Assembly (NCBI GenBank): GCA_049322695.1 | Contig: JBMORW010000031.1 | Span: 21,434 to 85,433 of the forward strand | DNA from: CALGKJ01 sp049322695 | GTDB taxonomy: Bacteria; Bacillota; Clostridia; Lutisporales; Lutisporaceae | Direction of reading: 5' to 3' | DNA length: 64,000 bases | Shown: in pieces, positions 35,041 to 43,038 of the stretch | Layout of the letters: every line of letters begins with the position of its first letter | Position numbering within the stretch: position 1 is the first letter of the stretch | Translations under genes and position numbers: made by a program | The notes under the pieces: generated by a model | What the model was told of the DNA's origin: nothing | Seen by the model: the letters and a program-made list of their open reading frames with translations, nothing else | Database searches by the model: none

Positions 35041-35556
35041 TTATAGTGGGCTTATATTGTAATTATTACTTATACTTATAAGAGTATTTATAAAATCATT
35101 GCTTGAACGGTTTATATCGGCTATAAGTGTATCATTAAGCTCGACAATCAGCAGATCTTTTTCAGCCTTCAAGCTTATCAATGAATCCTTGTAATTTATG
35201 TTTTTTATTATGACTTTTCTTTTATAATGCATACTGCCCACTTCTCTGCAGGTCATCAATAGTCTTGTGTGCCTGCTGAGTATCTTATCTTTTATAATTC
35301 TGGCAATAGTACTCTTATCAAGCTTGCACAACTCTTCATACTCATGATCAATCATAAGACACATCTCTACGGCAGTGGACAAACCGGGCAGAGAAGAAAT
35401 CTTTACTACTACACTGCACATTCCTGAATAATATGTAAGTACAGTAGTAAACTCCAGTTCTACTCCATACTCTTCAAAAACTGATTTGTAGCTTTCCTTG
35501 TAGATTTTAGTAAACTCATTAAGTATCTGATCTGTGCTTACTTTGCCAGGATTCAT
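35041..35556 (-). CDS. Cytoplasmic protein of unknown function
   Basis: The 171-residue soluble protein starts MNPGKVSTDQILNEFTKIYK, with GAGGT a few bases before ATG. It seems to contain two similar alpha/beta halves: a helix, then strands (ELEFTTVLTYYSGMCSVVVK), a helix (YEELCKLDKSTIARIIKDKI), strands (YKRKVIIKNINYKDSLISLK) and a last helix. No catalytic motif is visible. It is monocistronic. It is not recognised as any named family. Confidence 0.6.
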   Translation of the reverse strand: MNPGKVSTDQILNEFTKIYKESYKSVFEEYGVELEFTTVLTYYSGMCSVVVKISSLPGLSTAVEMCLMIDHEYEELCKLDKSTIARIIKDKILSRHTRLLMTCREVGSMHYKRKVIIKNINYKDSLISLKAEKDLLIVELNDTLIADINRSSNDFINTLISISNNYNISPL

Positions 35557-35685
35557 ATTTACCTCACAAAATCTATTTTTTCATCGTTTTCGAAGCTTAT
35601 GTCTTGCCACTATGTTACCTTTACTTATAATATACTTTACAATAACGGCTATTTTTTGTAAATATGATGGTCATATATGAAGCAA

Positions 35686-35709
35686 ACGGGCGGCTTAAAC
35701 ACCGCCCGT
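35686..35709 (-). terminator. Terminator of the M4 protease gene
   Basis: 8-bp GC-rich stem ACGGGCGG/CCGCCCGT (35686-35693 with 35702-35709) shortly after the stop codon; the minus-strand tail is TTTGCTTC. Confidence 0.65.
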
Positions 35710-35725
35710 CTCTTTATACTTTCTA

Positions 35726-37276
35726 TTAGTATATGCCTACTGAACTGAATCCGTTTGCAACAGCATTATATTCTGTGCTGTTTATGCCGTACAAGTCTGC
35801 TGCAGCTTGCAAGCAGCCTGCCCTTCCCTGTGAGAAGTCAGTTGTCATTATCCAGTATACAGCATTGGCTCTATAGAATATCTTAGCCATTTTATCCGTG
35901 CCTATGCTTGATCCTATCAGATATGCAGCTTTATTTGGAATACCACTGTTGGTATGAACACCACCATTATCATCTGTAGTATATACATATTGGTCCATAT
36001 GTGCAGGATCTCCATACAGCGTAGGGTCTTCCATACTTCTCAATGCATCACCGGATGTCCCAGGTGTCCATACATCCTCACCTATCAGCCAGTCTGCCTT
36101 ACCTGGCTGTACAGCAAATTCTACTGCTGCACCCAGAATATCTGAGAAAGCTTCATTTAAAGCACCGGATTGATTTCTGTATTCAAGATTGGATTCATAG
36201 TCAGTCACACCGTGAGACAGCTCATGAGCGACAACATCCAATGCTCCGGAAAGCTCTATTGAATAATAGTTGTCTCCGTCGCCATATACCATCTGGTAAC
36301 CGTTCCAGAAGGCATTTACATAGTCCCTGCTGTAATGTACCGTTGATTTAATTGCCATACCTTTGTTATCTATACTGTTTCTTCCAAGAAGACTGTAATA
36401 ATAATCATATGATGCCGCCGCATAGTAGTGAGCATCGACTGCAGCTCTTTGTCTTGAGGAATCCCAGGTTGTATCAGTATCAGTCATTAAAGTTCCAGGC
36501 AGCCTTGTTCTGTTGTTTGCATCATATGTAAGTATTCCGCTCATTTGTGTTCTTGTCTTGTCATGTAAGTAATATGTTCCGCTGCTTAGCAAAAGATTGA
36601 TGGTTTTTGTATCCCCAAGCACTCCGGTTCCTGTTCCTGTTGCATTTGTGCCTGTGCCGCCTCCGCCGCCCGGCTTGCCTTTACCGGCTTTAATATTGTT
36701 GTATTTATCTACTACACTTCCATCATATGCGTTTACAAAAACTCTCCAGTCACCAAATGAATTATTATGCAGCCAGTTTATTTTTGCAACATACACGGGA
36801 ATATATTCTCCATTGACCTCATAAAGATATAGTTCCGCATTAAAAATATCCTCCTGCAGCATTTCTTGACCATCTTCCAAGACCTCTTCAGAAAAGCCCA
36901 CTTCCTTCTTGGCTGCTTCAATAGCTTCCTTAGCTTTGATATATTGTCCTTTCCCTTTAAAGGCTTTTGCCTTTTCTGAGTATCTTCCGTTTCCGTGATA
37001 TACATTTCCGTAATTGTCAAAATGTACTATGAATTCGCTGCCATATACAGGTATGTTATCAATCATCTGCTGCAATTTTACATGCTTGAAGCCCAGCTCG
37101 TCATATGTTACCTTTAGCTTTTTGAACTCCTTCGCTGCATCCTTGACCTTGAATTTTCCTTTCAGATACTCACTTGCACCCTCCAGGCTGTCATCGTTTG
37201 CTGCACTGACAAATGAAGTAGCAAGAAGTGATATTAACAGAATCCCTACCATCAGTAATGCCATAAGCTTTTTCAC
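35726..37276 (-). CDS. Secreted M4 (thermolysin-like) neutral metalloprotease
   Basis: A 516-residue zinc endopeptidase made as a preproenzyme. The signal peptide ends near SFVSAAN (about 27). The propeptide has an FTP domain (VTYDELGFKHVKLQQMIDNI, IPVYGSEFIVHFD) and a PepSY part. A Gly-rich linker GKPGGGGGTGTNATGTGTG leads into the catalytic domain with the zinc site HELSHGVTDYES (HExxH) and the third ligand in NEAFSDILGA, plus a conserved His in the DNGGVHTNSGIPNKA region. The GTG at 37276 has GGAGG 7 bases upstream; a TTG one codon earlier is the alternative. Neutral proteases of this type are known targets of NprR-like quorum regulators in Bacillus; here such control is only a possibility. 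Confidence 0.92.
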   Translation of the reverse strand: MKKLMALLMVGILLISLLATSFVSAANDDSLEGASEYLKGKFKVKDAAKEFKKLKVTYDELGFKHVKLQQMIDNIPVYGSEFIVHFDNYGNVYHGNGRYSEKAKAFKGKGQYIKAKEAIEAAKKEVGFSEEVLEDGQEMLQEDIFNAELYLYEVNGEYIPVYVAKINWLHNNSFGDWRVFVNAYDGSVVDKYNNIKAGKGKPGGGGGTGTNATGTGTGVLGDTKTINLLLSSGTYYLHDKTRTQMSGILTYDANNRTRLPGTLMTDTDTTWDSSRQRAAVDAHYYAAASYDYYYSLLGRNSIDNKGMAIKSTVHYSRDYVNAFWNGYQMVYGDGDNYYSIELSGALDVVAHELSHGVTDYESNLEYRNQSGALNEAFSDILGAAVEFAVQPGKADWLIGEDVWTPGTSGDALRSMEDPTLYGDPAHMDQYVYTTDDNGGVHTNSGIPNKAAYLIGSSIGTDKMAKIFYRANAVYWIMTTDFSQGRAGCLQAAADLYGINSTEYNAVANGFSSVGIY

Positions 37277-37396
37277 CAAGACCCCTCCTATTTATTAATA
37301 CATTAATTTCCTTGCAAAAGAAACTGGTGTAAGCTCTATTAAGCGCTGCGATTGCAAAACAAATGCCCATAAGGAAACTAATGCTAATCTATAAAG

Positions 37397-37425
37397 ATAT
37401 TAGCATGGGGTGTATATTTATGCAA
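37397..37425 (-). promoter_or_regulatory. Promoter of the M4 protease gene
   Basis: On the minus strand TTGCAT (37420-37425), 17 bases, TAATAT (37397-37402). The -10 lies in a small inverted repeat (37381-37406). The 5' leader would be about 110 bases. Confidence 0.5.
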
Positions 37426-37727
37426 ATTGCAAATGTCTTAATTTTAAAAAATCTCTGAAAATATCTCCTAATTGTTATTAATTGCTCGCTTTTTCAAACT
37501 GTTTGTCATTTTTTATTACATTTTGTAGATTCTAAATATTACTTAGTAGTTTTTATATACCATTTCGTTATATTTACATACCTTTGCTGTTAGACGAGTA
37601 TCTGATAACCAATACTTATGTTGACTTATAATTATAGAATAACTCCAGACTATATATAAACTGCGTATAAGCTGAGTATTGCAAATGGACAGCACAAGAA
37701 TCAGCTATGCTAAAGAAAAACGCAAAA

Positions 37728-37770
37728 TACCCTGCAGAGCAGACATTTATACTGTCTGCCCAGCAGGGTA
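37728..37770. terminator. Terminator of tupA
   Basis: Two-tiered stem: TACCCTGC/GCAGGGTA (37728-37735 with 37763-37770) outside and GCAGAC/GTCTGC (37739-37744 with 37754-37759) inside. A T run lies on the plus side and TTTTGCG on the minus side. Confidence 0.7.
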
Positions 37771-37795
37771 CATTTTTATATAATATTTCTTTATT

Positions 37796-38677
37796 CTATT
37801 TTGCGTTAGGTATGAACAATGATTGTCCGTATTTATCTTTTCCGAATTCTCCAATCAACTGCTGAGCCTTTTCAGATATTATCCATTTGACAAACATATC
37901 AGCACCTTCAGCATTTATTTTATCATTTTTATTGGGGTTGACTGCTATAACACCATACTGGTTGTAAAGACCTTTATCCTTTTCAACTATAATGTCAATG
38001 TCAAGCTTATCCTTCATGGAAAGGTATGTAGCCCTGTCAGCTATTGTATAGGCTTGCATTTCATCAGCCATCTGCAGCACTTCTCCCATGCCTTTTCCTG
38101 CCGAAACATACCACTCTCCGGAGGGTTCCAGTGCCAGCTCCTTCCAAATAGCAGCCTCCTTTTTATGTGTACCTGAATCGTCTCCTCTTGATACGAATTT
38201 TACTTTATTGCTCGCTATGTAGCTGAAAGCTTCTTTAATATTGTTGGCTCTATCCTGCCCGACCTTAGAAGGATCGACTTTAGGACCAACAAGTACAAAA
38301 TCATTATACATAACATCGAATCTTTCTAAGCCGTGTCCGGCTTTCACAAATTCCTCTTCAGAGCTTTTAGCATGTACCAGAAGTACATCAGCTTCACCAT
38401 CTACACCCATTTGAATAGCTTTTCCAGTACCAACTGCTACAACCTTGACTTCTATACCCGTATCTTCAGTAAATACCGGCAGCAGGTAGTCAAGCAGACC
38501 GCTGTCCTGTGTACTGGTTGTAGTTGATAAAATAAGTGTCTTATTGGCTGTTTCAGCTTTATCGTTTTCTTTACCAGCTTCAGTACCTTCTGTATTCAGC
38601 TGAGTTTTACAGCCCGCTATTGAAGCTGTTATAAGTACAATTATCATTAATAAAAGTAGTGTCTTTTTTATTCTCAT
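37796..38677 (-). CDS. tupA: Tungstate ABC transporter substrate-binding lipoprotein (TupA-like)
   Basis: The 293-residue lipoprotein has signal peptide and lipobox IAGC (Cys about 22). The binding protein starts with the TupA signature LILSTTTSTQDSGLLDYLLP (TTTS oxyanion-binding loop) and continues with VKVVAVGTGKAIQMG, GEADVLLVHAKSSEEEF, FVSRGDDSGTHKKE and the GMGEVLQMADEMQAYTIADR region, all as in tungstate-binding TupA proteins. AAGGAGAG precedes ATG. No tupB or tupC permease/ATPase follows; the gene ends in a terminator. A Moco/tungsten-cofactor-type riboswitch with its own terminator lies upstream, consistent with feedback by the finished cofactor. Confidence 0.88.
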   Translation of the reverse strand: MRIKKTLLLLMIIVLITASIAGCKTQLNTEGTEAGKENDKAETANKTLILSTTTSTQDSGLLDYLLPVFTEDTGIEVKVVAVGTGKAIQMGVDGEADVLLVHAKSSEEEFVKAGHGLERFDVMYNDFVLVGPKVDPSKVGQDRANNIKEAFSYIASNKVKFVSRGDDSGTHKKEAAIWKELALEPSGEWYVSAGKGMGEVLQMADEMQAYTIADRATYLSMKDKLDIDIIVEKDKGLYNQYGVIAVNPNKNDKINAEGADMFVKWIISEKAQQLIGEFGKDKYGQSLFIPNAK

Positions 38678-38843
38678 GTTTTCTCTCCTTTAATCCATAA
38701 TAGTATTGGTATTAGGAATAATTTCAGTTCCTGTATATGCACCTTCCTGTACAGACTTCTTACCGATGCAGTCTTTATACTGCATTAGAACAGATTGCAT
38801 AGACACAAACTGATAAAAGGATTAAGGTACTTTCTCTTACAAC
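38678..38843 (-). other. tupA leader between riboswitch terminator and start codon
   Basis: 166 bases without a reading frame. It contains a small hairpin, ATGCAGT/ACTGCAT, around 38765-38785, and the AAGGAGAG site just before ATG. Confidence 0.4.
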
Positions 38844-39015
38844 AAAAAATCTCCTTTCGCTTGAAAGGAGAGAAGTGTTCCTTGTATGCATGCAAATGCA
38901 TTAAGTATACTCCTTTCCCAAAGGAGGCACTGCAGTTTCCCGCAATACCCTAACGGTTAACATTCCATAAACAGCATGCTCTTAGGAACATTAACTCGGA
39001 GTCCATGCAAATACA
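38844..39015 (-). promoter_or_regulatory. Moco/tungsten-cofactor-type riboswitch with intrinsic terminator, upstream of tupA
   Basis: On the minus strand TGTATTTGCATG (39004-39015) can pair with CATGCATACA (38883-38892) as a closing helix. Inside it lie conserved-looking blocks: GGACTCCGAG (ending 38995), GCGGGAAACTGC (about 38932-38943), TGCCTCC and the hairpin CTCCTTT-GGG-AAAGGAG (38910-38926). Just after it is a textbook terminator, CTCCTTT/AAAGGAG (38851-38857 with 38864-38870) and six T (38844-38849). The aptamer arm GAAAGGAG could pair with the terminator arm CTCCTTTC, a ready anti-terminator. The CTCCGAG and GGGAAACTGC blocks and the tungstate target gene point to the Moco RNA family. 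I recall its consensus only roughly, so the family name is tentative; a structured terminator-type leader is well supported. Confidence 0.62.
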
Positions 39016-39066
39016 TTTTATATTATTCTTTAGATTTTATCAAGATGACATAATCACTGTATATAC

Positions 39067-39540
39067 CTATTCATAAATTCTGTTTATTTTTTTCTTAATT
39101 TGACCGTTCTTCACTTCAAAGCCGTTTTTTTTGTAGAATTTTTTAAGCTTATTCTCAGAGCGCATAAGTAAAACACCCTTCAGGCTGTCCATATCATAAA
39201 AATACTTACTTATAACCTTGCTTTCGAAATATCTCAGCAGAAGGCTTCCTATACCTTTGTTTCTGAACTGCTCTTCTATATACATGTTAGAGAGCTCTAT
39301 GTGGCTGATATCCTGTACAGTATGTACTATTCTGTACTCAAGAACCGGCCGGGTATGACTATGAAATCTGTTCAGCCCGATGTCCTTGTATATCATATAT
39401 ATACAGCCGCTTTCAATCCTGTCACCCAGGTCGTTATACCTGAACTTATGGATAAAGTACATTGAGCTGCCATCAAATTCAATTTTATGAATGTCCACAT
39501 TGTCTTCTGTTTCATATAGTTTTAGCAGTTTTTTATACAT
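39067..39540 (-). CDS. GNAT family N-acetyltransferase
   Basis: The 157-residue protein has the GNAT acetyl-CoA-binding motif A: ISHIELSNMYIEEQFRNKGI then GSLLLRYFESKVI (R-x-x-G-x-G/A type loop), followed by LLMRSENKLKKFYKKNGFEV, the usual FYxxxGF motif B. There is no signal peptide. It stands alone. The acceptor substrate is unknown. Confidence 0.82.
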   Translation of the reverse strand: MYKKLLKLYETEDNVDIHKIEFDGSSMYFIHKFRYNDLGDRIESGCIYMIYKDIGLNRFHSHTRPVLEYRIVHTVQDISHIELSNMYIEEQFRNKGIGSLLLRYFESKVISKYFYDMDSLKGVLLMRSENKLKKFYKKNGFEVKNGQIKKKINRIYE

Positions 39541-39631
39541 AGCTTTCCACCTTAGCTATTTATACTTTTATAAATAGATGACATAACTCTATTATATTAT
39601 CCTTTTTATAAAAGTAAATACATGAATGAAA

Positions 39632-39652
39632 AAAGACCTTGGACCGGTCTTT
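39632..39652 (-). terminator. Terminator of the TPR protein gene
   Basis: 7-bp stem AAAGACC/GGTCTTT (39632-39638 with 39646-39652), loop TTGGACC, followed on the minus strand by TTTCATTC. Confidence 0.65.
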
Positions 39653-39683
39653 AGTCATTTATAGTCATTTTCAGTTTTCCCAA

Positions 39684-40946
39684 TCAGCAGATTTTTTTCC
39701 TGAAGGGGACAGCTCTTGCATATATCACTTCATAAACGTCACACAAATATGATTTTAATTTATGCTTGTATTCACATTCATTTTTAAAATTTCTGATTAG
39801 CTTTTTTAAGGAAGTTTTTAACTTGATCAATATTCTTTTGTCACCATTCCTTATACCATATTCCATAACATTTTGTATAGCATCACCAATAAATCTGCCA
39901 TTAGAGCTGTATTTTCCCAAATCTGCTATCAAACCTATCAGCTTGTCCATATCAAGCTCATGGTTCATGGCTACCTTTATTTTATAGAAGGTATCAAGTG
40001 AAACCAATCTATCCGGACAATTGTCATCATCATAGCATTCCAGTGCCAAATATACGTATTCCAGTGCACAGTTGAGCACTCCTGCCAGCCTCAAAGCTTC
40101 TGCTATGTTATTATATACCATGCCAATACTGTTTTTATCATTTTTATCAAATATCTTCAAAGAATCAAAGAAGTATTCTAAAGCCTTTTGCAGCAGATTT
40201 TGCCTCTTATATACAAGCCCGATATTCATAATTGTGCTTCCTAATGACCATACATCACTTGCATATTCCATAGCCTTAAAAAAGGATTTCAACGCTATAT
40301 CATAGCCTGCTACACTGTTTTCAAGAGTTCCCTTTCTGTAATAATGCTGAAAAAGGAGCTTGTTTCTGATTCCTTTCTTGCTAAGAATGATTTCTTCTGC
40401 CTGCTGATAATAGAATCGTGCCTTATTAAATTCTTTTGCACTGAATAGCAAATAACCCAATAATGAATTTGCTTCAATTATCAAATTATAATCTTCACAT
40501 GGAGTTTTGACTGATTTTGAAAGATATTCATAGGCCATATCAGCGTTTCCTGTCTGATAATAATACATTCCAAAAATAAAATACATTTTGCATAAGCTAA
40601 CATTATGCTCTATACAAAGCTTCTTCAGTTTATCAAATATCATAATATCCTGTGGCGAATCATACTCTTTTATATTATAGTAAATTTTATCCACTAATGA
40701 TATAACCTGACAGTCTACTGGTATGAACAACTCATCATAGGTGTATCTTAAAGCATGAATGATATTGTACTCCAATTCGTCAAAAAATTCAGAATCAGAT
40801 GTTTTTTCAGCAGCTAAATAGCTATTTATATTTTTTATGTTAGTGTATTGCTCGAATTTTTCTATACTTTCAAATTGTGAAAGTATAGCGTCCATTACCT
40901 GCTGCCTCTTTTCTTTAATTATTACATCTTTATCCAACAGCTTCAT
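39684..40946 (-). CDS. TPR-repeat protein, possible RRNPP/AimR-like regulator
   Basis: About 420 residues, almost wholly helical. TPR-like pairs are visible from about residue 115 (FGMYYYQTGNADMAYEYLSK, GYLLFSAKEFNKARFYYQQA, NIGLVYKRQNLLQKALEYFF, NNIAEALRLAGVLNCALEYV). The first 80 residues (AILSQFESIEKFEQYTNIKN, then INSYLAAEKTSDSEFFDELE) could be a divergent helix-turn-helix, as in AimR-type regulators, but no clear motif is seen. The start is ATG at 40946 with GAGGG 5 bases upstream; a GTG four codons earlier lacks spacing. Its promoter is bracketed by two copies of a dyad, which supports a regulatory role. No small peptide gene was found beside it. Confidence 0.65.
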   Translation of the reverse strand: MKLLDKDVIIKEKRQQVMDAILSQFESIEKFEQYTNIKNINSYLAAEKTSDSEFFDELEYNIIHALRYTYDELFIPVDCQVISLVDKIYYNIKEYDSPQDIMIFDKLKKLCIEHNVSLCKMYFIFGMYYYQTGNADMAYEYLSKSVKTPCEDYNLIIEANSLLGYLLFSAKEFNKARFYYQQAEEIILSKKGIRNKLLFQHYYRKGTLENSVAGYDIALKSFFKAMEYASDVWSLGSTIMNIGLVYKRQNLLQKALEYFFDSLKIFDKNDKNSIGMVYNNIAEALRLAGVLNCALEYVYLALECYDDDNCPDRLVSLDTFYKIKVAMNHELDMDKLIGLIADLGKYSSNGRFIGDAIQNVMEYGIRNGDKRILIKLKTSLKKLIRNFKNECEYKHKLKSYLCDVYEVIYARAVPFRKKIC

Positions 40947-40966
40947 ATATGCCCTCACAAATTATT

Positions 40967-41052
40967 ATAATAATACCTATATTATAACATTATTCCCATT
41001 TATTACAAGGCGATTATTGTAATTGGGAAATCAATAATATAGGTATTATTAT
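40967..41052 (-). promoter_or_regulatory. Promoter of the TPR gene flanked by duplicated dyads
   Basis: A 19-bp perfect inverted repeat: ATAATAATACCTATATTAT (40967-40985) and its complement (41034-41052). Each arm is itself a dyad, ATAATA-CCTA-TATTAT. Between them on the minus strand lies TTGTAA, 16 bases, then TGTTATAAT, an extended -10. The -10 overlaps the start of the gene-proximal arm. The arm centres are about 67 bases apart. Two copies of one operator around a promoter would allow looping or cooperative self-repression. Confidence 0.55.
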
Positions 41053-41060
41053 TTCTAGAG

Positions 41061-41720
41061 TTATCTGGTTATAGTACAGTCATTGATTTTTATATATTGT
41101 CCATCCTGAACTGTAACATATTTTTCACTGGTAAAATTATCATTTGTTACTATGGACCCCAAGCTTCCTGTAGAGTCCTTCGCAACCTCATAATAAGCAT
41201 ACCCGCCGGCCTCAGGGATAACTTTATATTCACCTGCTTCAATATCTCTTCCCACTTTATACATGCCCGGCTGGAATGCCCCGTTTACAGGAGCTTGTAT
41301 TGGTGCTTTATCCACTGATATGAGCTTTGCGTTAACAACCTCAAGATACTGTCCTTCTGCTGCAGTAATATATCTGCTGCTGGAAAAGTTGTCGTTTGTT
41401 ATTATACTTTCCAGAGAGCCTGTGCTGTCTTTTGACAACTGAAAATAAGCATATTGGCCTTCATCTGCCATTAAGAAGTATTCTCCTGCCTGTATATCAT
41501 CCCCTATTTTATACATACCTGCCTTTAGCCAAGATACAGATTCTTGAGGCGGTGCAGGCGGGGCTTTATCCTCCGGAGTATCCACCGCTACTTTTGGATT
41601 CTGAGGGGCAGGATCACCTGCAATGTTTTCATCAGTATTATTTCCACCTGCCATTATACCTATTACAACTGCTGCTATTATTACCCAAAACCACCATCTT
41701 TTATAAATGGGTCTTTTCAT
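41061..41720 (-). CDS. Membrane-anchored protein with two repeated beta-type domains
   Basis: About 219 residues from the ATG at 41720, chosen because GGAGGA lies about 7 bases before it; 15 codons upstream have no support. A transmembrane anchor (RWWFWVIIAAVVIGIMAGG) is followed by a Pro-rich linker (about 30-70). Two homologous domains of about 65 residues follow. Both start GMYKIGDDIQAGEY / GMYKVGRDIEAGEY, continue KDSTGSLESIITNDNFSSSR / KDSTGSLGSIVTNDNFTSEK and end in EGQYLEV / DGQYIKI. The duplication is recent by its similarity. An extracellular binding role is inferred from topology only. Confidence 0.72.
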   Translation of the reverse strand: MKRPIYKRWWFWVIIAAVVIGIMAGGNNTDENIAGDPAPQNPKVAVDTPEDKAPPAPPQESVSWLKAGMYKIGDDIQAGEYFLMADEGQYAYFQLSKDSTGSLESIITNDNFSSSRYITAAEGQYLEVVNAKLISVDKAPIQAPVNGAFQPGMYKVGRDIEAGEYKVIPEAGGYAYYEVAKDSTGSLGSIVTNDNFTSEKYVTVQDGQYIKINDCTITR

Positions 41721-41886
41721 AAAACATCCTCCATTTATCATGTTATCAATATATTTATAAGACAATAATTATAGTCTGCATGGATTTAGTATGTAACAGT
41801 ACATGCTTTATTTATTCCGGCTGCCAATTTTTATATACATAATAACTATAAACACTGGCAAAAATACTTAATGACAAAAAACAGCA

Positions 41887-41906
41887 AATGCGGCTGATGC
41901 CGCATT
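41887..41906 (-). terminator. Hairpin downstream of tRNA-Lys (second terminator)
   Basis: 8-bp stem AATGCGGC/GCCGCATT (41887-41894 with 41899-41906), loop TGAT. On the minus strand TGCTGTTTTTTG follows. It probably backs up the terminator at 41938. Confidence 0.5.
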
Positions 41907-41931
41907 ATCGCATATCACTTTCATTGGCAAT

Positions 41932-41958
41932 AAAAAAACACTGCAATCATTGCAGTGT
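41932..41958 (-). terminator. Terminator of tRNA-Lys
   Basis: 8-bp stem ACACTGCA/TGCAGTGT (41938-41945 with 41951-41958) with seven T following on the minus strand. It lies 13 bases after the tRNA 3' end. Confidence 0.85.
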
Positions 41959-41970
41959 CTATATTCAAAA

Positions 41971-42046
41971 TGGTGCGCCATCTGGGACTCGAACCCGGGA
42001 CCCACTGATTAAGAGTCAGTTGCTCTACCAACTGAGCTAATGGCGC
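41971..42046 (-). tRNA. tRNA-Lys (anticodon CTT)
   Basis: A 76-base cloverleaf on the minus strand. Acceptor GCGCCAT pairs with ATGGCGC plus A and encoded CCA. The D arm is AGCTCAGTTGGTAGAGC. The anticodon stem ACTGA/TCAGT holds loop CTCTTAA, giving anticodon CTT. The T arm GGGTTCGAGTCCC is standard. A terminator follows directly. Confidence 0.95.
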
Positions 42047-42138
42047 ATTTGCTGTGTCGTTCAACCGACTTTTTTATTATATTAAATTATGTGCGCTGTG
42101 TCAATATAGTTTTAGAATTTTTTTAATGTATTTTTTAC

Positions 42139-42861
42139 CTATACTTCGTTATCTGTAATAGGCCCTTGTACAACCTTGAATCCGGCACTCAATGCAAGCT
42201 CCGCGTCAAATTCCTCATTAAGATGCATGCAAAAAACCTTATGTCTGTATTCGCTTTTTATTAAGCTGCATAGCTTATCAAAGCTCATATGAATCAAATT
42301 CTTGTGCGGGGCCATAAATATGTCCTGATAAAGATAATCTATTTTATTTGAATAGAGCTTTTCGAGTATTTCTGATGATATATTATTGGAGTCGCCGCTA
42401 TAGTATATACTTTTTCCATCATAAGTAAGCATATAGCTATAGCAGTATAAGTTGCTCACATGCTCTGCCTTGAAGTACTCAATGGTAACATCCATTTCCG
42501 GACTGGTAATACAGTTATTATACTTTAAATCAACCATATTATATAGGTTTTTATCTATGCCCATTTGAGTTAAAAGAGCTTCCAAGCTATGAGAAGCAGG
42601 AGTCATTAAAAAAATCTTATGATGAGCTTTATAAAATGAATAAAACACCAGGTCTCCCAATGACCCGACATGGTCCGGGTGCAGATGGGTAATAAGTACA
42701 TATATATGGCTTATTCCGCTTAATATATCAAACTTCTGCAATCTGGAAAAAGTAGCCCCTCCGCAGTCTATCAAAAGAATGCTCGAGCCGCTCTTTATAA
42801 AGGCACTGTTATTCCCTAATCTAGTATTAAATGCACTGCCTGTTCCAATAAAATTCAACAT
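42139..42861 (-). CDS. MBL-fold metallohydrolase (RNase Z-like)
   Basis: The 240-residue cytoplasmic metallo-beta-lactamase-fold protein starts MLNFIGTGSAFNTRLGNNSA, the pattern of RNase Z/arylsulfatase-like members. The zinc motif is THLHPDHVGSLGD (HxHxDH, about residue 60); further ligands are in AEHVSN, YYSGDSNN and the C-terminal CMHLNEEF. The substrate is not evident; without the long arm of RNase Z it is more likely a small-molecule or cyclic nucleotide phosphodiesterase. It lies next to tRNA-Lys but reads independently. Confidence 0.82.
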   Translation of the reverse strand: MLNFIGTGSAFNTRLGNNSAFIKSGSSILLIDCGGATFSRLQKFDILSGISHIYVLITHLHPDHVGSLGDLVFYSFYKAHHKIFLMTPASHSLEALLTQMGIDKNLYNMVDLKYNNCITSPEMDVTIEYFKAEHVSNLYCYSYMLTYDGKSIYYSGDSNNISSEILEKLYSNKIDYLYQDIFMAPHKNLIHMSFDKLCSLIKSEYRHKVFCMHLNEEFDAELALSAGFKVVQGPITDNEV

Positions 42862-43038
42862 CGTACCAGCTCCTAATACATTGTAACCTGAAAACCTATA
42901 TAGAAATTATACCAAAAATCCTAATGATAACCAAGTACTATAGAAATTTATTAGACATGAGCCATAGTCACCTGTGCTGTTATAAGACAAATTATACATT
43001 CATACAATAATAAAAAACAATGTTTCGGAGGTTGAAAA

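Larger units (their letters stand above)
37280..37795. other. Gene-free interval between the protease and tupA genes
   Basis: 516 bases with the protease promoter (37397-37425), a short inverted repeat ATGCTAAT/ATTAGCAT (37381-37406), an 8-base match TAAGCGCT (37340-37347) to the dyad of the peptide promoter at 17274, and the tupA terminator (37728-37770). No reading frame was seen. Confidence 0.5.

Noticed and set aside
35041..35556. Assignment of the 171-residue protein to DUF2294
   Set aside because: Only a vague similarity of pattern; the key segments do not match, so it is left as unknown.
40967..41052. Inverted repeat considered as a MITE or IS remnant
   Set aside because: No target-site duplication or transposase remnant was seen, and the promoter lies precisely between the arms. 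A regulatory explanation is favoured, though not proven.
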